Of a stretch of DNA of 64,000 nucleotides, positions 35,865-45,700 are shown piece after piece; within the stretch, counting starts at the first letter, position 1; each line of letters begins with the position of its first letter. The stretch comes from Nonomuraea coxensis DSM 45129 (lineage in GTDB: Bacteria > Actinomycetota > Actinomycetes > Streptosporangiales > Streptosporangiaceae). The notes beneath the pieces are model-generated. The model searched no databases and was not told the origin of the DNA. It saw nothing but the letters and a program-made list of their open reading frames with translations. The stretch lies in NCBI RefSeq assembly GCF_019397265.1, contig NZ_CP068985.1, positions 7,165,001 to 7,229,000 on the forward strand, written 5' to 3'. Made by a program: the position numbers and the translations under genes.

Positions 35865-37195
35865 GCGGCATCCTGGCGCACGGCATCGGATCGCGGCACG
35901 ACCTGCCCATCCCCGCGTTCTACGCGTTCGCGGGGGCACTGGCCGCGCTGCTCGTGTCGTTCCTCGGACTCGCCGTGTTGTGGGCGGACTCCAGGTTCCG
36001 CGGGCAGGAGGCCGGCCGGGCGCTGCCGCGGGCGGTGCGACGCCTGGCCGACGCCCGCGCCACGCGCGTCACGCTGCGCGCGCTCGGCCTGCTGGTCGCC
36101 GCTTTCACACTGGTCACCGCGCTGTTCGGGCCGGACGACCCGGAACGCAATCCGGCGCCCACCCTCGTCTACGTCATCTTCTGGGTGGGCCTGGTGCCCG
36201 CGTCGCTCCTGCTCGGGCCCGTGTGGCGGCTGGTCAATCCGCTGCGCGCGATCCACCTGGCCTTGTCCAGGCTGGCGGGGCTCGGCCGTGACCGCGAGCC
36301 GCCGCACCGGCTCGGCCACTGGCCGGCGGCGGCTGGACTGCTGGCGTTCACCTGGCTGGAGCTGGTCGCGCCAGAGCCCGCCGCCAACGCGTCCCTGCTG
36401 GTGTTCTTCGGTTGTTACGCCACCGTCCACCTGGCGGGGGCGCTGGCGTACGGGCCACGCTGGTTCGACCACTGTGACGCGTTCGAGGTGTACTCGGCGC
36501 TGATCGGACGGCTGGCCCCGCTCGGCCGCCGCGCCGACGGACGGCTCGTCCTGCGCAACCCGTTCCACGGCCTGGACGCGATCACCCCCGCACCCGGGCT
36601 GGTCGCCACCGTGTGCGTGATGCTCGCCTCCACCGCCTACGACGGCTTCTCCGACGCTCCCGCCTGGGTGAACACGCTGCAGAGCGCCGCCGCCGGGCCG
36701 ACCGTCACCGGCACGCTCGGCCTGCTCGCGGCCGTCGCCGGGGTCGCCCTGCTGTACGGCGCGTGCATCGCCGTCGCGAGCCTCATCGGCGTCGCGCCCC
36801 GCATGGCCGGCCACCGGCCGCGCGGCGGGAACCTGGGCGCCTTCGCCCACTCGCTGGTGCCGATCGCGGTCGGCTACTTGATCGCCCACTACTTCTCGCT
36901 GCTGGTCATCGAAGGACAGCGGGCGTTCATCCTGGCCTCCGACCCGCTGGACACCGGCCTGGACCTGCTGGGCACCGCCGCACGCACGGTGGACGAGGGC
37001 TTGGTCGGTCCCGGCGCGATCGCCAGCGTGCAGGTGGTGTCCATCGTGGCCGGGCACGTGCTCGGCGTGGTCGCCGCGCACGACCGCTCGGTGCGGCTGT
37101 TCGCCCCGGCACGGGCCGTCGCGGGACAGATCCCGCTATTCGTCCTCATGGTCTGCTACACCCTCGGCGGGCTGACCTTGCTGCTGGCGGCATAG
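35861..37195 (+). CDS. Polytopic membrane protein of the third gene in the surface cluster
   Basis: Protein of 444 aa with about ten hydrophobic segments. The N-terminus MSGILAHGIGSRHDLPIPAF and the His in FDHCDAFEVYSALIG are the polar landmarks. It resembles actinobacterial proteins annotated as 'fenitrothion hydrolase', a name taken from an organophosphate study and not proof of that activity. Its ATG overlaps the lipoprotein stop. With a lipoprotein carrying metal-type motifs and a beta-helix partner, a role in metal uptake or delivery is possible but unproven. Confidence 0.6.
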   Translation: MSGILAHGIGSRHDLPIPAFYAFAGALAALLVSFLGLAVLWADSRFRGQEAGRALPRAVRRLADARATRVTLRALGLLVAAFTLVTALFGPDDPERNPAPTLVYVIFWVGLVPASLLLGPVWRLVNPLRAIHLALSRLAGLGRDREPPHRLGHWPAAAGLLAFTWLELVAPEPAANASLLVFFGCYATVHLAGALAYGPRWFDHCDAFEVYSALIGRLAPLGRRADGRLVLRNPFHGLDAITPAPGLVATVCVMLASTAYDGFSDAPAWVNTLQSAAAGPTVTGTLGLLAAVAGVALLYGACIAVASLIGVAPRMAGHRPRGGNLGAFAHSLVPIAVGYLIAHYFSLLVIEGQRAFILASDPLDTGLDLLGTAARTVDEGLVGPGAIASVQVVSIVAGHVLGVVAAHDRSVRLFAPARAVAGQIPLFVLMVCYTLGGLTLLLAA

Positions 37196-37250
37196 GCTCG
37201 TCGGGCAGGCGGCCCGTAGAGACGGGTCAGCCGAGGTGGCAGGGGGACGC

Positions 37251-37841
37251 ATGAGTGCGCAGGCTCGCGAGTCCGGCGCGCTGCTGCGCCGCGCGCCGGT
37301 GCAGCAGCGCAGCGTGGAACGGCTCGACCGCATTGTCGACGCCTGCGCCGCGCTGCTGGACGAGGTCGGCTACGAAGGGCTGACCACGCGCGCGGTGGCG
37401 CGACGGGCCGGTGTGCCGATCGGCTCGGTCTACCGTTTCTTCCACGACAAACGCGACCTGGTCGCAGCCCTCGGCGAACGCAACATGGAGGAGTACAGCG
37501 CCCGCCTTGCCGGGCGGCTGGCCGGTGCGCGGCGCGACTGGGTGGCCATCGTCGACCTGGTCGTGAACGAGTACGTGGCGATGCGGCGCGGCGTCGCCGG
37601 GTTCGCCACGGTGGACTTCGGCAGCAGCGAGGCGCTCAGCGGCCGCCTGGCCGCGCTGCTCGCCGAGCACCTCGGGGCGCCCGTGGGCGAGGACTTCCGC
37701 CTGGCCCTGCGCATCGCCGTCGAGGCGTGCGACGCCATCCTGCGTTACGCCTTCCGCGACGATCCCGCAGGCGATGCCCGGGTCATCGCCGAGGCCAAAG
37801 AACTGACGCAAGCCTATCTGGCCAGGTTCTCGCTCGAGTGA
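37251..37841 (+). CDS. TetR-family transcriptional regulator
   Basis: TetR regulator, 196 aa. The helix-turn-helix reads ERLDRIVDACAALLDEVGYE then GLTTRAVARRAGVPIGSVYR, ending in FFHDKRDL. ATG 37251 has AGGGGGA 4 nt upstream. It is 55 bp behind the surface-cluster operon in the same direction and may regulate it. Confidence 0.88.
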   Translation: MSAQARESGALLRRAPVQQRSVERLDRIVDACAALLDEVGYEGLTTRAVARRAGVPIGSVYRFFHDKRDLVAALGERNMEEYSARLAGRLAGARRDWVAIVDLVVNEYVAMRRGVAGFATVDFGSSEALSGRLAALLAEHLGAPVGEDFRLALRIAVEACDAILRYAFRDDPAGDARVIAEAKELTQAYLARFSLE

Positions 37842-38931
37842 GCACCGGACGTATCGCAAACCTTCATCACGGAAGCATGCTCCGACCGGCCGGCAGCCGA
37901 ACGGTCCTGCCGGGGCGCGGCTCGGCTGCCGGCGATCAGGTGGTGGCACGCGGAATCAGGACGGGGTGGGCAGGCGTACCCAGGGCGTGCGCTGCTGACG
38001 CAGGAACCGGGACCTCGATGAGCGGGCGGCCATTCGAGAGGCCTGCACCCAGGTACTCCGCCGCTTGACCTGCACGGATGCAATCTTCGGCAGCACGCCG
38101 CCGTGCCTGAAACCTCTACGACCTGCGGCGACCGACCACCACCCGAGGGCAACAAACATCGCCGGCCACGAATGCTTTGTCCGGTAATCGTTGTCAAACC
38201 TTTGCTTCGCCTGCTGCCCAAAGCCGGGCTTGATCGCAGGTATTCATCAAGGCGACAGGGATCAGGTAGCCCAGGCAATCGAGCGGTACCGCCATGACTT
38301 CACCGCAGGACAACGCGACACCATCCGCCATAGAGAAAAATCCGCCGACCATCCCGGCCGGCGTACGGGAACGGCTTCTCGTCTCGCTCGCAGGCATGGG
38401 TGCGTTCCCGCCCACGGGAACTGTCCTTGCTCGGTGGCGCCTCCCAGCGATGTGCGATGAGACAGCGGTGACGCCGTGCGAAACCGCCGACACCCGGTCA
38501 GGCGGTGACCGTCGGCTTCGGCCTTGACCAACGCCATCCAGGTGGGCGTCGATACCCCCTGTCCGGCACGGCCATCGATGCGGCGGGGTGACGACCACGG
38601 GCGGGCTCCCCCGAGCACGCCACCGCGTCCGCCCGCGCCGGACGGGCACACGACGGGCCCGGCTCTCCACATCGCACAGACGGCGGCACGGGCGACAGGG
38701 GCTCCCGCGCGTCCGTATCCAGCGATCACCGGGGCCTTGGCCGAACGGGAATCGCGGGATGGGTGTCCGGAACGGAACTCTGCAGGACGCCTCTTGGCCA
38801 GGGCGGTCGGTCCCATCGACCGCTTCCAGACCGGGCGCAGCAACCCCTGTCCGGGGCGCTACCCCGTCCCCTGCTCACCCGCACAGCCTCACCCCGCCGA
38901 CCGCACCCAAGAGAACAGGACAGGACACACG
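37842..38931. other. Gene-poor gap with decayed sequence
   Basis: About 1.1 kb without a supportable gene. On the minus strand, ending at a TGA near 37936, a short frame reads AAEYLGAGLSNGRPLIEVPV and on to PVLIPRATT; it looks like the 3' end of a lost gene, but I cannot name it. A plus-strand frame at 38294-38527 (MTSPQDNATPSAIEKNPPTI) has no ribosome site or family match. The part next to the integrase piece is probably left-over element DNA. Confidence 0.45.
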
Positions 38932-39755
38932 ATGGCCGAGGGACGCACGTTCAAACGCTGTTCCTGCCGCGACAGCGACGGCAAGGAACTCGGGCAGAAA
39001 TGCCCCAAGCTGCGCCGCGCCGACGGCGGATGGAGCTACCGGCACGGCATCTGGAACTACCAGATCGAACTCCCACCCTCATCCGACGGCAAACGGCGCG
39101 GGCCGCTGCGCCGCGGCGGCTTCGGCACCCAGGACGCCGCCAAAGACGAACTCGGCCGCGTGCGAGACCTGCTCGCGCTGGCCGACCCACGCGAGCCCGC
39201 CACCCGCACCCAGATCGCCGACCTGATCAAACGCACCCTGACCGAGACCGACGCCCTGCCGGACGCGGAGACGGTCCGCCGCAAGATCAAGACTGGACAG
39301 CATCTGACTCAGGAGATCACCGTCGAGCAGTGGCTGAACGAGTTCCTCCACCGCAAGCGGAAGATCGAGGAGACCACCCGCCGCTCCTACGAGGGCCACA
39401 TCCGCCTCTACCTGATCCCGTATCTGGGGCGGCTGCGGTTGGATCAGCTCAAGGTCAGCGACATCGCGTTGATGTTCGAGCAGATCGAGGAGTTCAACGA
39501 CACCATCGCCGAACGCCGCACCGACCCCGACCCGCAGGTGCGTGAGAGCGTCAAGTACCGGCGGCCGATCAGCATCGCCACCATGCACCGCATCCGCGCC
39601 ACGCTCCGCCACGCGCTCAACATGGCCATGCGACAGGACCGGCTGATCGACTTCAACCCCGCCGCCGTGCTGGAGATGCCCGCCCACGTCCGGCCCAAGC
39701 CGCTGGTGTGGACCGAGGACCGGGTCCATGCCTGGCAGCAGGACTTCCACACCTA
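38932..39755 (+). pseudogene. Truncated tyrosine integrase (pSAM2-int-like N-terminal part)
   Basis: About 275 codons match the N-terminal part of large actinomycete integrases: the AP2-like arm-binding start FKRCSCRDSDGKELGQKCPK, then the core-binding domain TVEQWLNEFLHRKRKIEETT and RRSYEGHIRLYLIPYLGRLR. The match ends at TEDRVHAWQQDFHTY, just as the catalytic domain should begin. After that the frame runs into a different integrase and stops at 39828. ATG 38932 has AGGACA upstream. The Arg, His and Tyr catalytic residues are missing, so it cannot recombine DNA. Confidence 0.85.
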
Positions 39756-41092
39756 CCGAAAGGCGGAGAAGCAGCGCCGGGGCGGACGGCGTCTCGCACA
39801 CCGTGCGGTGGACGGTCGGCAACCGTGAGAAGTCGCAGACCTTCAAGACCAAGGGCCCGGCCGAGAGCTTCCTGTCCGATCTGCGGCAGGCGGCCAAGAA
39901 GGGCGAAGCCTTCGACGTGGACAGCGGTCTTCCCGCTTCGATGGTCAAGGCCAAGGATGCCCGGACCTGGTACGCCTTCGCCGTCGCGTACGTTCGCACC
40001 TGGTGACCTCACGCGGCGGCGAAGTCTCGTGAAGGCATGACCGACACTCTCGCCACCGTCACCCGCGTCTTGGTCGGCGACGTACCTGGCCGTCCGTCCG
40101 ACGAGATCATCCGGCGGGCGCTGCGCGAGTACTCCTTCCTGCCCGAGGACCGCCGGCGGGAGCCGACACCGGAGGTCGCCCGCGCTGTCCGCTGGTTGGA
40201 AGGTGCTTCGCTCCCGCTGAGCGCTCTGGAGGAGACCAAGCACGCCCGTGCGGCGCTGGAAGCCCTGGCGCTGTGCCTGGACGGCAAGCCTGCGGCGACC
40301 TCGACGTACCGCCGCAAGCGGGCCGTCTTTCATCACGCGCTTGAGTACGCCGTGGAGCTGGAGGAGCTGTCGGCGAATCCGCTGCACAAGGTCAAGTTCC
40401 GCAAAGCCAAGGTGAGCGGCGAGATCGATCGGCGCTCGGTGGTCAGCCCAAGGCAGGCGCGTGAACTGCTCACCGCGGTGACCTACGTGGGGCGGTCGCG
40501 AGGGCCGATGCTGGCTGCCATGTTCGCCTGCATGTACTTCGGCGGCCTTCGCCCGGCAGAAGCAGCGGGACTGCGGCAGAAGGACTGTCGGCTCCCAGAG
40601 AAAGGCTGGGGGCTGCTGACACTGGAGAAGACCCGGCCGCAGAGCAACAGGCGGTTCACCGACTCCGGGCAGGCCCACGACGAGCGCGGGCTGAAGCATC
40701 GGGACGTGAAGCACACACGCACCGTGCCCGTCCCGCCTGAGCTGGTGGCCATCCTGCGGGATCACATCACGGCGTTCGGAGTCGCCGAGGACGGCCGGCT
40801 CTTCCGTACGCGCACGGGCGGCGTGATCTCGGGCTCGGCGTACGCGAAGGTCTGGCAGGAAGCCCGGACGTACGCCTTCACCCCCGACCAGGTCGCCTCT
40901 CCCCTGGCGGGCCGGCCGTACGATCTCCGGCACGCGGCAGTTTCGCTCTGGCTCAACGCGGGCGTGCATGCGCCGGAAGCGGCCGAGAGAGCGGGACACG
41001 GCGTGGACGTGATGCTGCGCGTCTACGCCAAGTGCATCGACGGCCAACAGGAGATCGCCAACCAGCGCATCTTGGAAGCGCTCGCGGCGTGA
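39756..41092 (+). pseudogene. Second integrase, joined to the first and interrupted by a stop codon
   Basis: From about 39760 the reading frame encodes a full-length relative of the intact AICE integrase at 53514-54875 (GVSHTVRWTVGNREKSQTFK; SDLRQAAKKGEAFDVDSGLP; then from 40037 the whole catalytic domain with DLRHAAVSLWLNAG and VYAKCIDGQ). A TGA at 40004-40006 takes the place of a Trp codon in the intact copy, with no frame change; the sequence resumes in frame at CCTCAC. A downstream ATG (40037) could give a 351-aa product lacking the N-terminal arm-binding part. The gene's own 5' end is missing, fused to the other integrase. Confidence 0.85.
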
Positions 41093-41108
41093 CACAGGAG
41101 CTACGGCA

Positions 41109-41135
41109 GGGCCCCGGGACACCTCGGGGTCCTTT
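41109..41135 (+). terminator. Integrase (remnant) transcription terminator hairpin
   Basis: GGGCCCCGGG-ACAC-CTCGGGGTCC can form a ten-pair stem with two G-T pairs, followed by TTT. It lies 17 bp after the remnant integrase stop. The intact copy at 54894-54923 has a matching hairpin. Confidence 0.65.
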
Positions 41136-41277
41136 CGCCGTTCCGGGCCTCGAAACTCCCACGCCGACCTGGGGAAACGTGGCTGCGAGCATTCCGCGTA
41201 TGTTCCGCGAGCAGTGGCACAGGGCTGCTTTCGGGGGCCTCCCGCTGCCTACGAAGCAACCGGGGCGATCATGCAAA

Positions 41278-41308
41278 AGACCAGGTCAACCCGTGGATTG
41301 CCTGGTCT
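41278..41308 (-). terminator. Hairpin next to the left att core
   Basis: AGACCAGG and CCTGGTCT form a perfect stem around a 15-nt loop. On the minus strand the run TCTTTTGC follows it. It is the degenerate equivalent of the tRNA-Arg terminator at 55082-55112. Confidence 0.6.
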
Positions 41309-41309
41309 T

Positions 41310-41357
41310 GGTTGCGCGCCCTGCAGGATTCGAACCTGCGACCGTCGGATTAGAAGT
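41310..41357 (-). repeat. attL core: 48-bp copy of the 3' half of tRNA-Arg
   Basis: These 48 bases are identical to 55114-55161. They cover the 3' half of the tRNA from the anticodon to beyond the discriminator base. The copy stops at the anticodon, so it is not a tRNA gene. It is the left attachment site of the AICE and was probably also the right end of the older element whose integrase lies just outside it. Confidence 0.9.
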
Positions 41358-41661
41358 GGAGCAGCGGCCACGAAACCAATTACGCCTCCGACCTGCACCG
41401 CAACCTTTCGGCAATCTGCTGGTCTGCGAGTCCATCCCGCACATATCCCGCAACGGTGCCAGCCCTTTCACCCGGCGGGCCGGGCTGAGGTACGAAGCCC
41501 GGACCTTCGATCGCCCCCAACCCTGCACTACGCTCAACCACCGCAGGGCGATCGTGAGAGGGATGCGATGTACCGCCGAGGTTTACGTGCTTCCTTCCAT
41601 TAGCTGTGCCTATACGTAGCCGTTGAGAGAAGTGTCCCGCTTCGAGAGCCAGTAGGATCTC
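41358..41661. other. Left-end att-arm region of the AICE, no gene
   Basis: About 300 bp of element DNA next to attL. It contains CATCCCGCACATATCCCGCA at 41433-41452, which matches the repeated motif found near the other att cores. I see no gene. Confidence 0.55.
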
Positions 41662-42348
41662 TTACCTCGCACGAGGCCGACTGACACCACGTCGCAAGTT
41701 GGACAGGTTCGCTTGTATAGAAACAATCCTCAACGACGCAACGTCACGGTGATGATCTGCCCACGCTTGAGCTTGCCCGTCATCGGCAAAAGTCGGACCT
41801 ACTACTCCATCCGTCGAGATCAGATCAAAAGCGTCCCAGCCGCCATGGGCTAGTACATAATCAGTAGCCAGATCGATGAATTCCGGGTCGAAATGATCGA
41901 CATGTACCTCATTCGGACTCTCAAGGATCACATCGGTAACGGCGCACCGGACTTGATCACTATTACGGAAAGCAGCGTTTAGGAACGCAATGACCTGAGG
42001 CCCGACCACCTGACGCATCGCCCTGAGCACCAGCTCGCGTTGCGTGGGAGGCGTGAGGCACTTCGTGAAGCTGAACTCGGTCTCGGACCCGTCCGTCCTG
42101 ACGATGAAAAAAGAGACTTTGTTCGGATAGAGGGGATTTGCTCGCACTTCGAAATGATCTATACCTGACCCGACCTTGCGCTCCGCATCTGGGTGGAGTT
42201 GAAGGAGATCAACCAGAAATTGCTCGTGCGTAGGGTCCTGGACGCACGCCCCCACAGGGTAGTGGTAGAGGATGCCACGACATTCTTGTAGCGCGTCGCT
42301 CTTGGTGGAGAAGAACCGCTCTCCGATGAGGATGGGTTTAGCAGCCAT
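41662..42348 (-). CDS. DCL-family (DUF3223) protein, AICE cargo
   Basis: Protein of 228 aa. The DCL/DUF3223 pattern is visible in KPILIGERFFSTKSDALQEC, then RGILYHYPVGACV, LLQLHPDAERKVGSGIDHFE and FSFTKCLTPPTQRELVLRAM, ending in NEVHVDHFDPEFIDLATDYV. The family is named after plant 'defective chloroplasts and leaves' proteins; bacterial members have no settled role and occur in mobile DNA. ATG 42348 was chosen because homology starts there. It is carried with a restriction-modification gene at the left end of the element, so a defence-related role is possible but unproven. Confidence 0.7.
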   Translation of the reverse strand: MAAKPILIGERFFSTKSDALQECRGILYHYPVGACVQDPTHEQFLVDLLQLHPDAERKVGSGIDHFEVRANPLYPNKVSFFIVRTDGSETEFSFTKCLTPPTQRELVLRAMRQVVGPQVIAFLNAAFRNSDQVRCAVTDVILESPNEVHVDHFDPEFIDLATDYVLAHGGWDAFDLISTDGVVGPTFADDGQAQAWADHHRDVASLRIVSIQANLSNLRRGVSRPRAR

Positions 42349-42746
42349 GCATCTAGCATGACGGGCACGGACGACTTTTACAGGCTCTTTCATCTCGGAC
42401 TCGTTACGAGCGCTACGGGCTTCGAGCGCTACGAGCAGGCCCCTCGGTCACCAGGGGCTTCCGGTCGGCGCCCGAAGAGGCAAGGTGATGGAGTTCGGAG
42501 GCATAGACATGCAGGGCCGGCGGCGGCGCGAGTTGGGTCGGCGGGTGAGGGTGGTGCGGCGCGCGCTGCGTACGGAGGGCGGACCGGAGCCGCCGCCGTC
42601 CGGGACCGGCGCCCACGCCGCACGCCCGGACGGCGGCGGGCGGACGGGCCGTGCGGCGGCGCTTAGCGCCGCCGCCTTGACACCTATGAGCGTAATTCGG
42701 CAAGAAAAGTTCTGTCGTGATGTTCTGTCGTGAGACCAGACAGGAA
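42349..42746. other. Gap between cargo genes, no supportable gene
   Basis: About 400 bp. Around 42404-42437 two direct copies of GAGCGCTACG sit close together (GAGCGCTACGGGCTTCGAGC continues into the second copy). A plus-strand frame from 42485 is Arg/Gly-rich without any family mark. The base composition changes sharply here, from GC-rich to the A/T-richer restriction gene. Confidence 0.5.
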
Positions 42747-45700
42747 TTAGCCGCCTAGCAACTCTGTGACGATGTTCGCGATTTCCTCGGCGTGACTTCC
42801 AGACGACAGAGCTTGCCGTACTTTCCGGCGCAGAGTTACGAAGTTCTCTGTTTCATCGAGATCTAGCTCGGCAACTAGGCTTGCCTCTGCTTGCCCTAGT
42901 TCCACCAAGCGCCGGTGAGCCGGATTGGAGCCATCATAAAGCGGAATAGGAAGCTTCCAGAGATGTTTGTCTATATGGCGCTCATCCTTACCATAAGACA
43001 TTAGCGGCCTAACGAGCTGCGTAAGCGCCGGATTATTTAGTATGGCGCATAGGTAAAGTCCCTCGTCGCGATTCGTTACCGTACCCCAATAAAGGGTGTG
43101 ATCGATGATTGCATTAGGATTATCCACCAAGGCAGCTGCTACATGCATTCCAGCCTTGCCGTACAGAAGCCGTAGTGGCTGAGCTGGGAGTTGACTGGAA
43201 AGCTTGTGACGGAAGTCCAACTGTTCTCGGAGAGTAAGGCGAGTGCTGGAACGATGCTGCTCCCATAGACTCTCGATAGATCGCCACCAGTCAGCCAGAC
43301 CAGGATATAGATCAAGTTTCGGGTTTTCGCTGTCGAGCAGATCGTTTCCGTCGATAGGGAGAACAGACTCTCTCGCCGGAAGAACCCGATAAGGAAGGAC
43401 AGTTTCACCCAGCATTGTGGGTCGTATGAATTCACTTTCTACGACACCGATTATGTCCGCTAGATCTTTCCAAGGAGCCTTCTCGGTGCTGCTACGCATC
43501 GATTGAACTGCGCGTCGACCGGCACCAAATCCCAGCGGACTTGCCGGCTGCGGGCGCACAAAGAAAAGAACACGCGGAAAGATAGTCGCACCGTTGGAGA
43601 AACGCCCAGCATAGGGTGATGGCCCCTCCGCCTCGGTACTACTGATCGTCAAAGCAGCGGGCATGCGAGTGAGATGCGGTGCCGCAGCCTCCCACGAATG
43701 AATTCCCCGCGGGAGTGTTCCAGTCCAACGAGTTGTTTCAGCAGGTAGCATGTAAGGAGCGTTATCGGTTCGTCGACCGAACACTACGGCTCCCCCGCGC
43801 GGGAAAAAGTGTGGCCGAATTCGGCGCAAGTCCCAGGACCCAGTAAACGCCGCATCGACCTGCTCGGATCCGTCGGAGTACTTGCCTGAGCGGAAGCCAG
43901 CGAAGTAGCCGCGATCCAGTGCCGCGTTGGGAAGTACAAATGCGAACGATCCGCCGATCTTGAGGTATTGCTGAATGGCCCTAGCAACGAACAGGCCCGA
44001 TAGGTCCTGCTGAGTCGCAACGCTTTTCCCGTGCCAGAGGCCGCGCGCCTCAGACATCTTTCGAAAGACTTCTTGCATGTCGGTGGGCATGTGACGGTAA
44101 GACAGCCACGGTGGGTTTCCTACCAGGACATCCACGCGGTTCTCTGGGCGGCCTAGCCACACGGGCCTTACCAGGTTACGGATGTAGTAGCTCCAGATGT
44201 GATCCCGGCCTTCGTCTTGCAGGCGGCACAGTACTCCGAAACTATCTTTGATTGCTGGCTGGTCGGCCTCAGCGATGGCGAGTCGCTTAAAGATGGCGGT
44301 GAGAGGCGGGACTGTGCCGGTGGTGCGGTTTTTGCTTGCCAAGGACGCCAGCTCAGAGATGAGCCGGTCGAAGTGCCCAGCGTCAGCAAGGAGACGGTCA
44401 GGGAAACGTAGTTCGTCCTCGAACAGTTGGCTGCCGGTCCCGGTGGAAATGAGTAAATGACCCTCGGTGAAAAGATCCACTCGCTGAGCCCATTGGACGC
44501 TGTCGCCGAGGTAGACCGGAACCGTGATTGGGCCACGTTGGGAGTCGATAAGGCGGTCTCGACCGATGGCAAGTAGGTAGGTGACCCTTGCCAAGGCGAC
44601 GGCCACAGGGTGCAAGTCGATGCCCAAGACGCGGTTGGTAAGGCCTGACAAGGCAGCAGCCAGCGGGATACCGGCCTGGTCAGCGGCGGCGAGATGGCGG
44701 CGGACCGCGTGGAACAGGAACGTTCCGGAACCGCAGGACGGGTCAAGGACCCGCTGATTAAGTGGATCGGTCACGGCCTCAGCGACGACCTGATCCGCGA
44801 GCCAGTCGGGGGTGTAGTACTCACCCAGACGCTTGCGGGTCTCGGCGCCGATGACGGACTCATAGAGGACCTTTAGCACGTCGTGTTCAACAGTGGCCCA
44901 GTCGAACCGAGCCAGGCGCCGGGCCATGGTCCGAACGAAGGAATCCCCTCCGGGGACCTCAAGCACCCAGTCGAAGAAATCGGCTTCGACCACGCCGTAG
45001 ATCTGGGCAAGATCGAAACGCTGGCCAGCAAGGAGGGTAGCCGGCTGCATGTCGGTTACGTCTAGGCCGAGAACGAGGTGCGCGATCACCTCGGCGCTGT
45101 TGACGAGCAGGGTGTGTTCAAGAAACAACTCGTCGTCGTCGGTGAACTGGGTGCCCAGCGCGCTGCGCAGCAGCTTGGACCACAGTTCGCGCTTGAGCTG
45201 GACCGTGGGTAGGTTGCGGTGCTCGGCGTACAGCGCGCCCAGTACTGCGCGATCTAGAGCATATGAGGCGCTGGCAGCGCCCAGCCGCGTAACGATCTCG
45301 CCCGGGGTGGGAGGGATCCCCTTTCGGGTGGCGAGTACGCCTTCGAGCCAGGTCAACAGGGACGTGAGATCCGGGCGCGGTTGCTTCAGCTCGAAGCGCG
45401 TGGCCTCGGTCAGTTCGTCGTCGCGCAAGTGGTAGGCACGCCACGTGGTGCCGTCGGTGAGAATGCCCACGTAGCGCTGTCCGGTCTGCTCGCTTCGGGT
45501 CCTGACATAGCCGGCAAGCTGCTTCTCGGCCGCTCTAAGTACGGCGGCGCCGCTTAGGTCCTTCTTGACCTCGATGACCGTGAAGCCGACTTCTATGTCT
45601 ATGCGGCGGCCGTCGCCAACCGGCGTTTCCAGTGCAACGTCTAGATCGTGTTCGGCGAGGTTCAACCCTCCGGTGAGAAGCAGGTGCCGGATGTCGGATT

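Noticed and set aside
35186..37081. 631-codon minus-strand frame
   Set aside because: Antisense of the lipoprotein and polytopic genes, which have signal, lipobox and overlaps; shadow composition.
38262..38843. 193-codon minus-strand frame in the gap before the integrase pieces
   Set aside because: Arg/Ala-rich without a domain or start signals; overlaps other random frames.
41311..41357. Second tRNA-Arg gene
   Set aside because: Only the 3' half up to the anticodon is present; it is the att repeat.
42485..42733. 82-codon plus-strand frame between cargo genes
   Set aside because: Low-complexity Arg/Gly composition, no family match; could not be supported.
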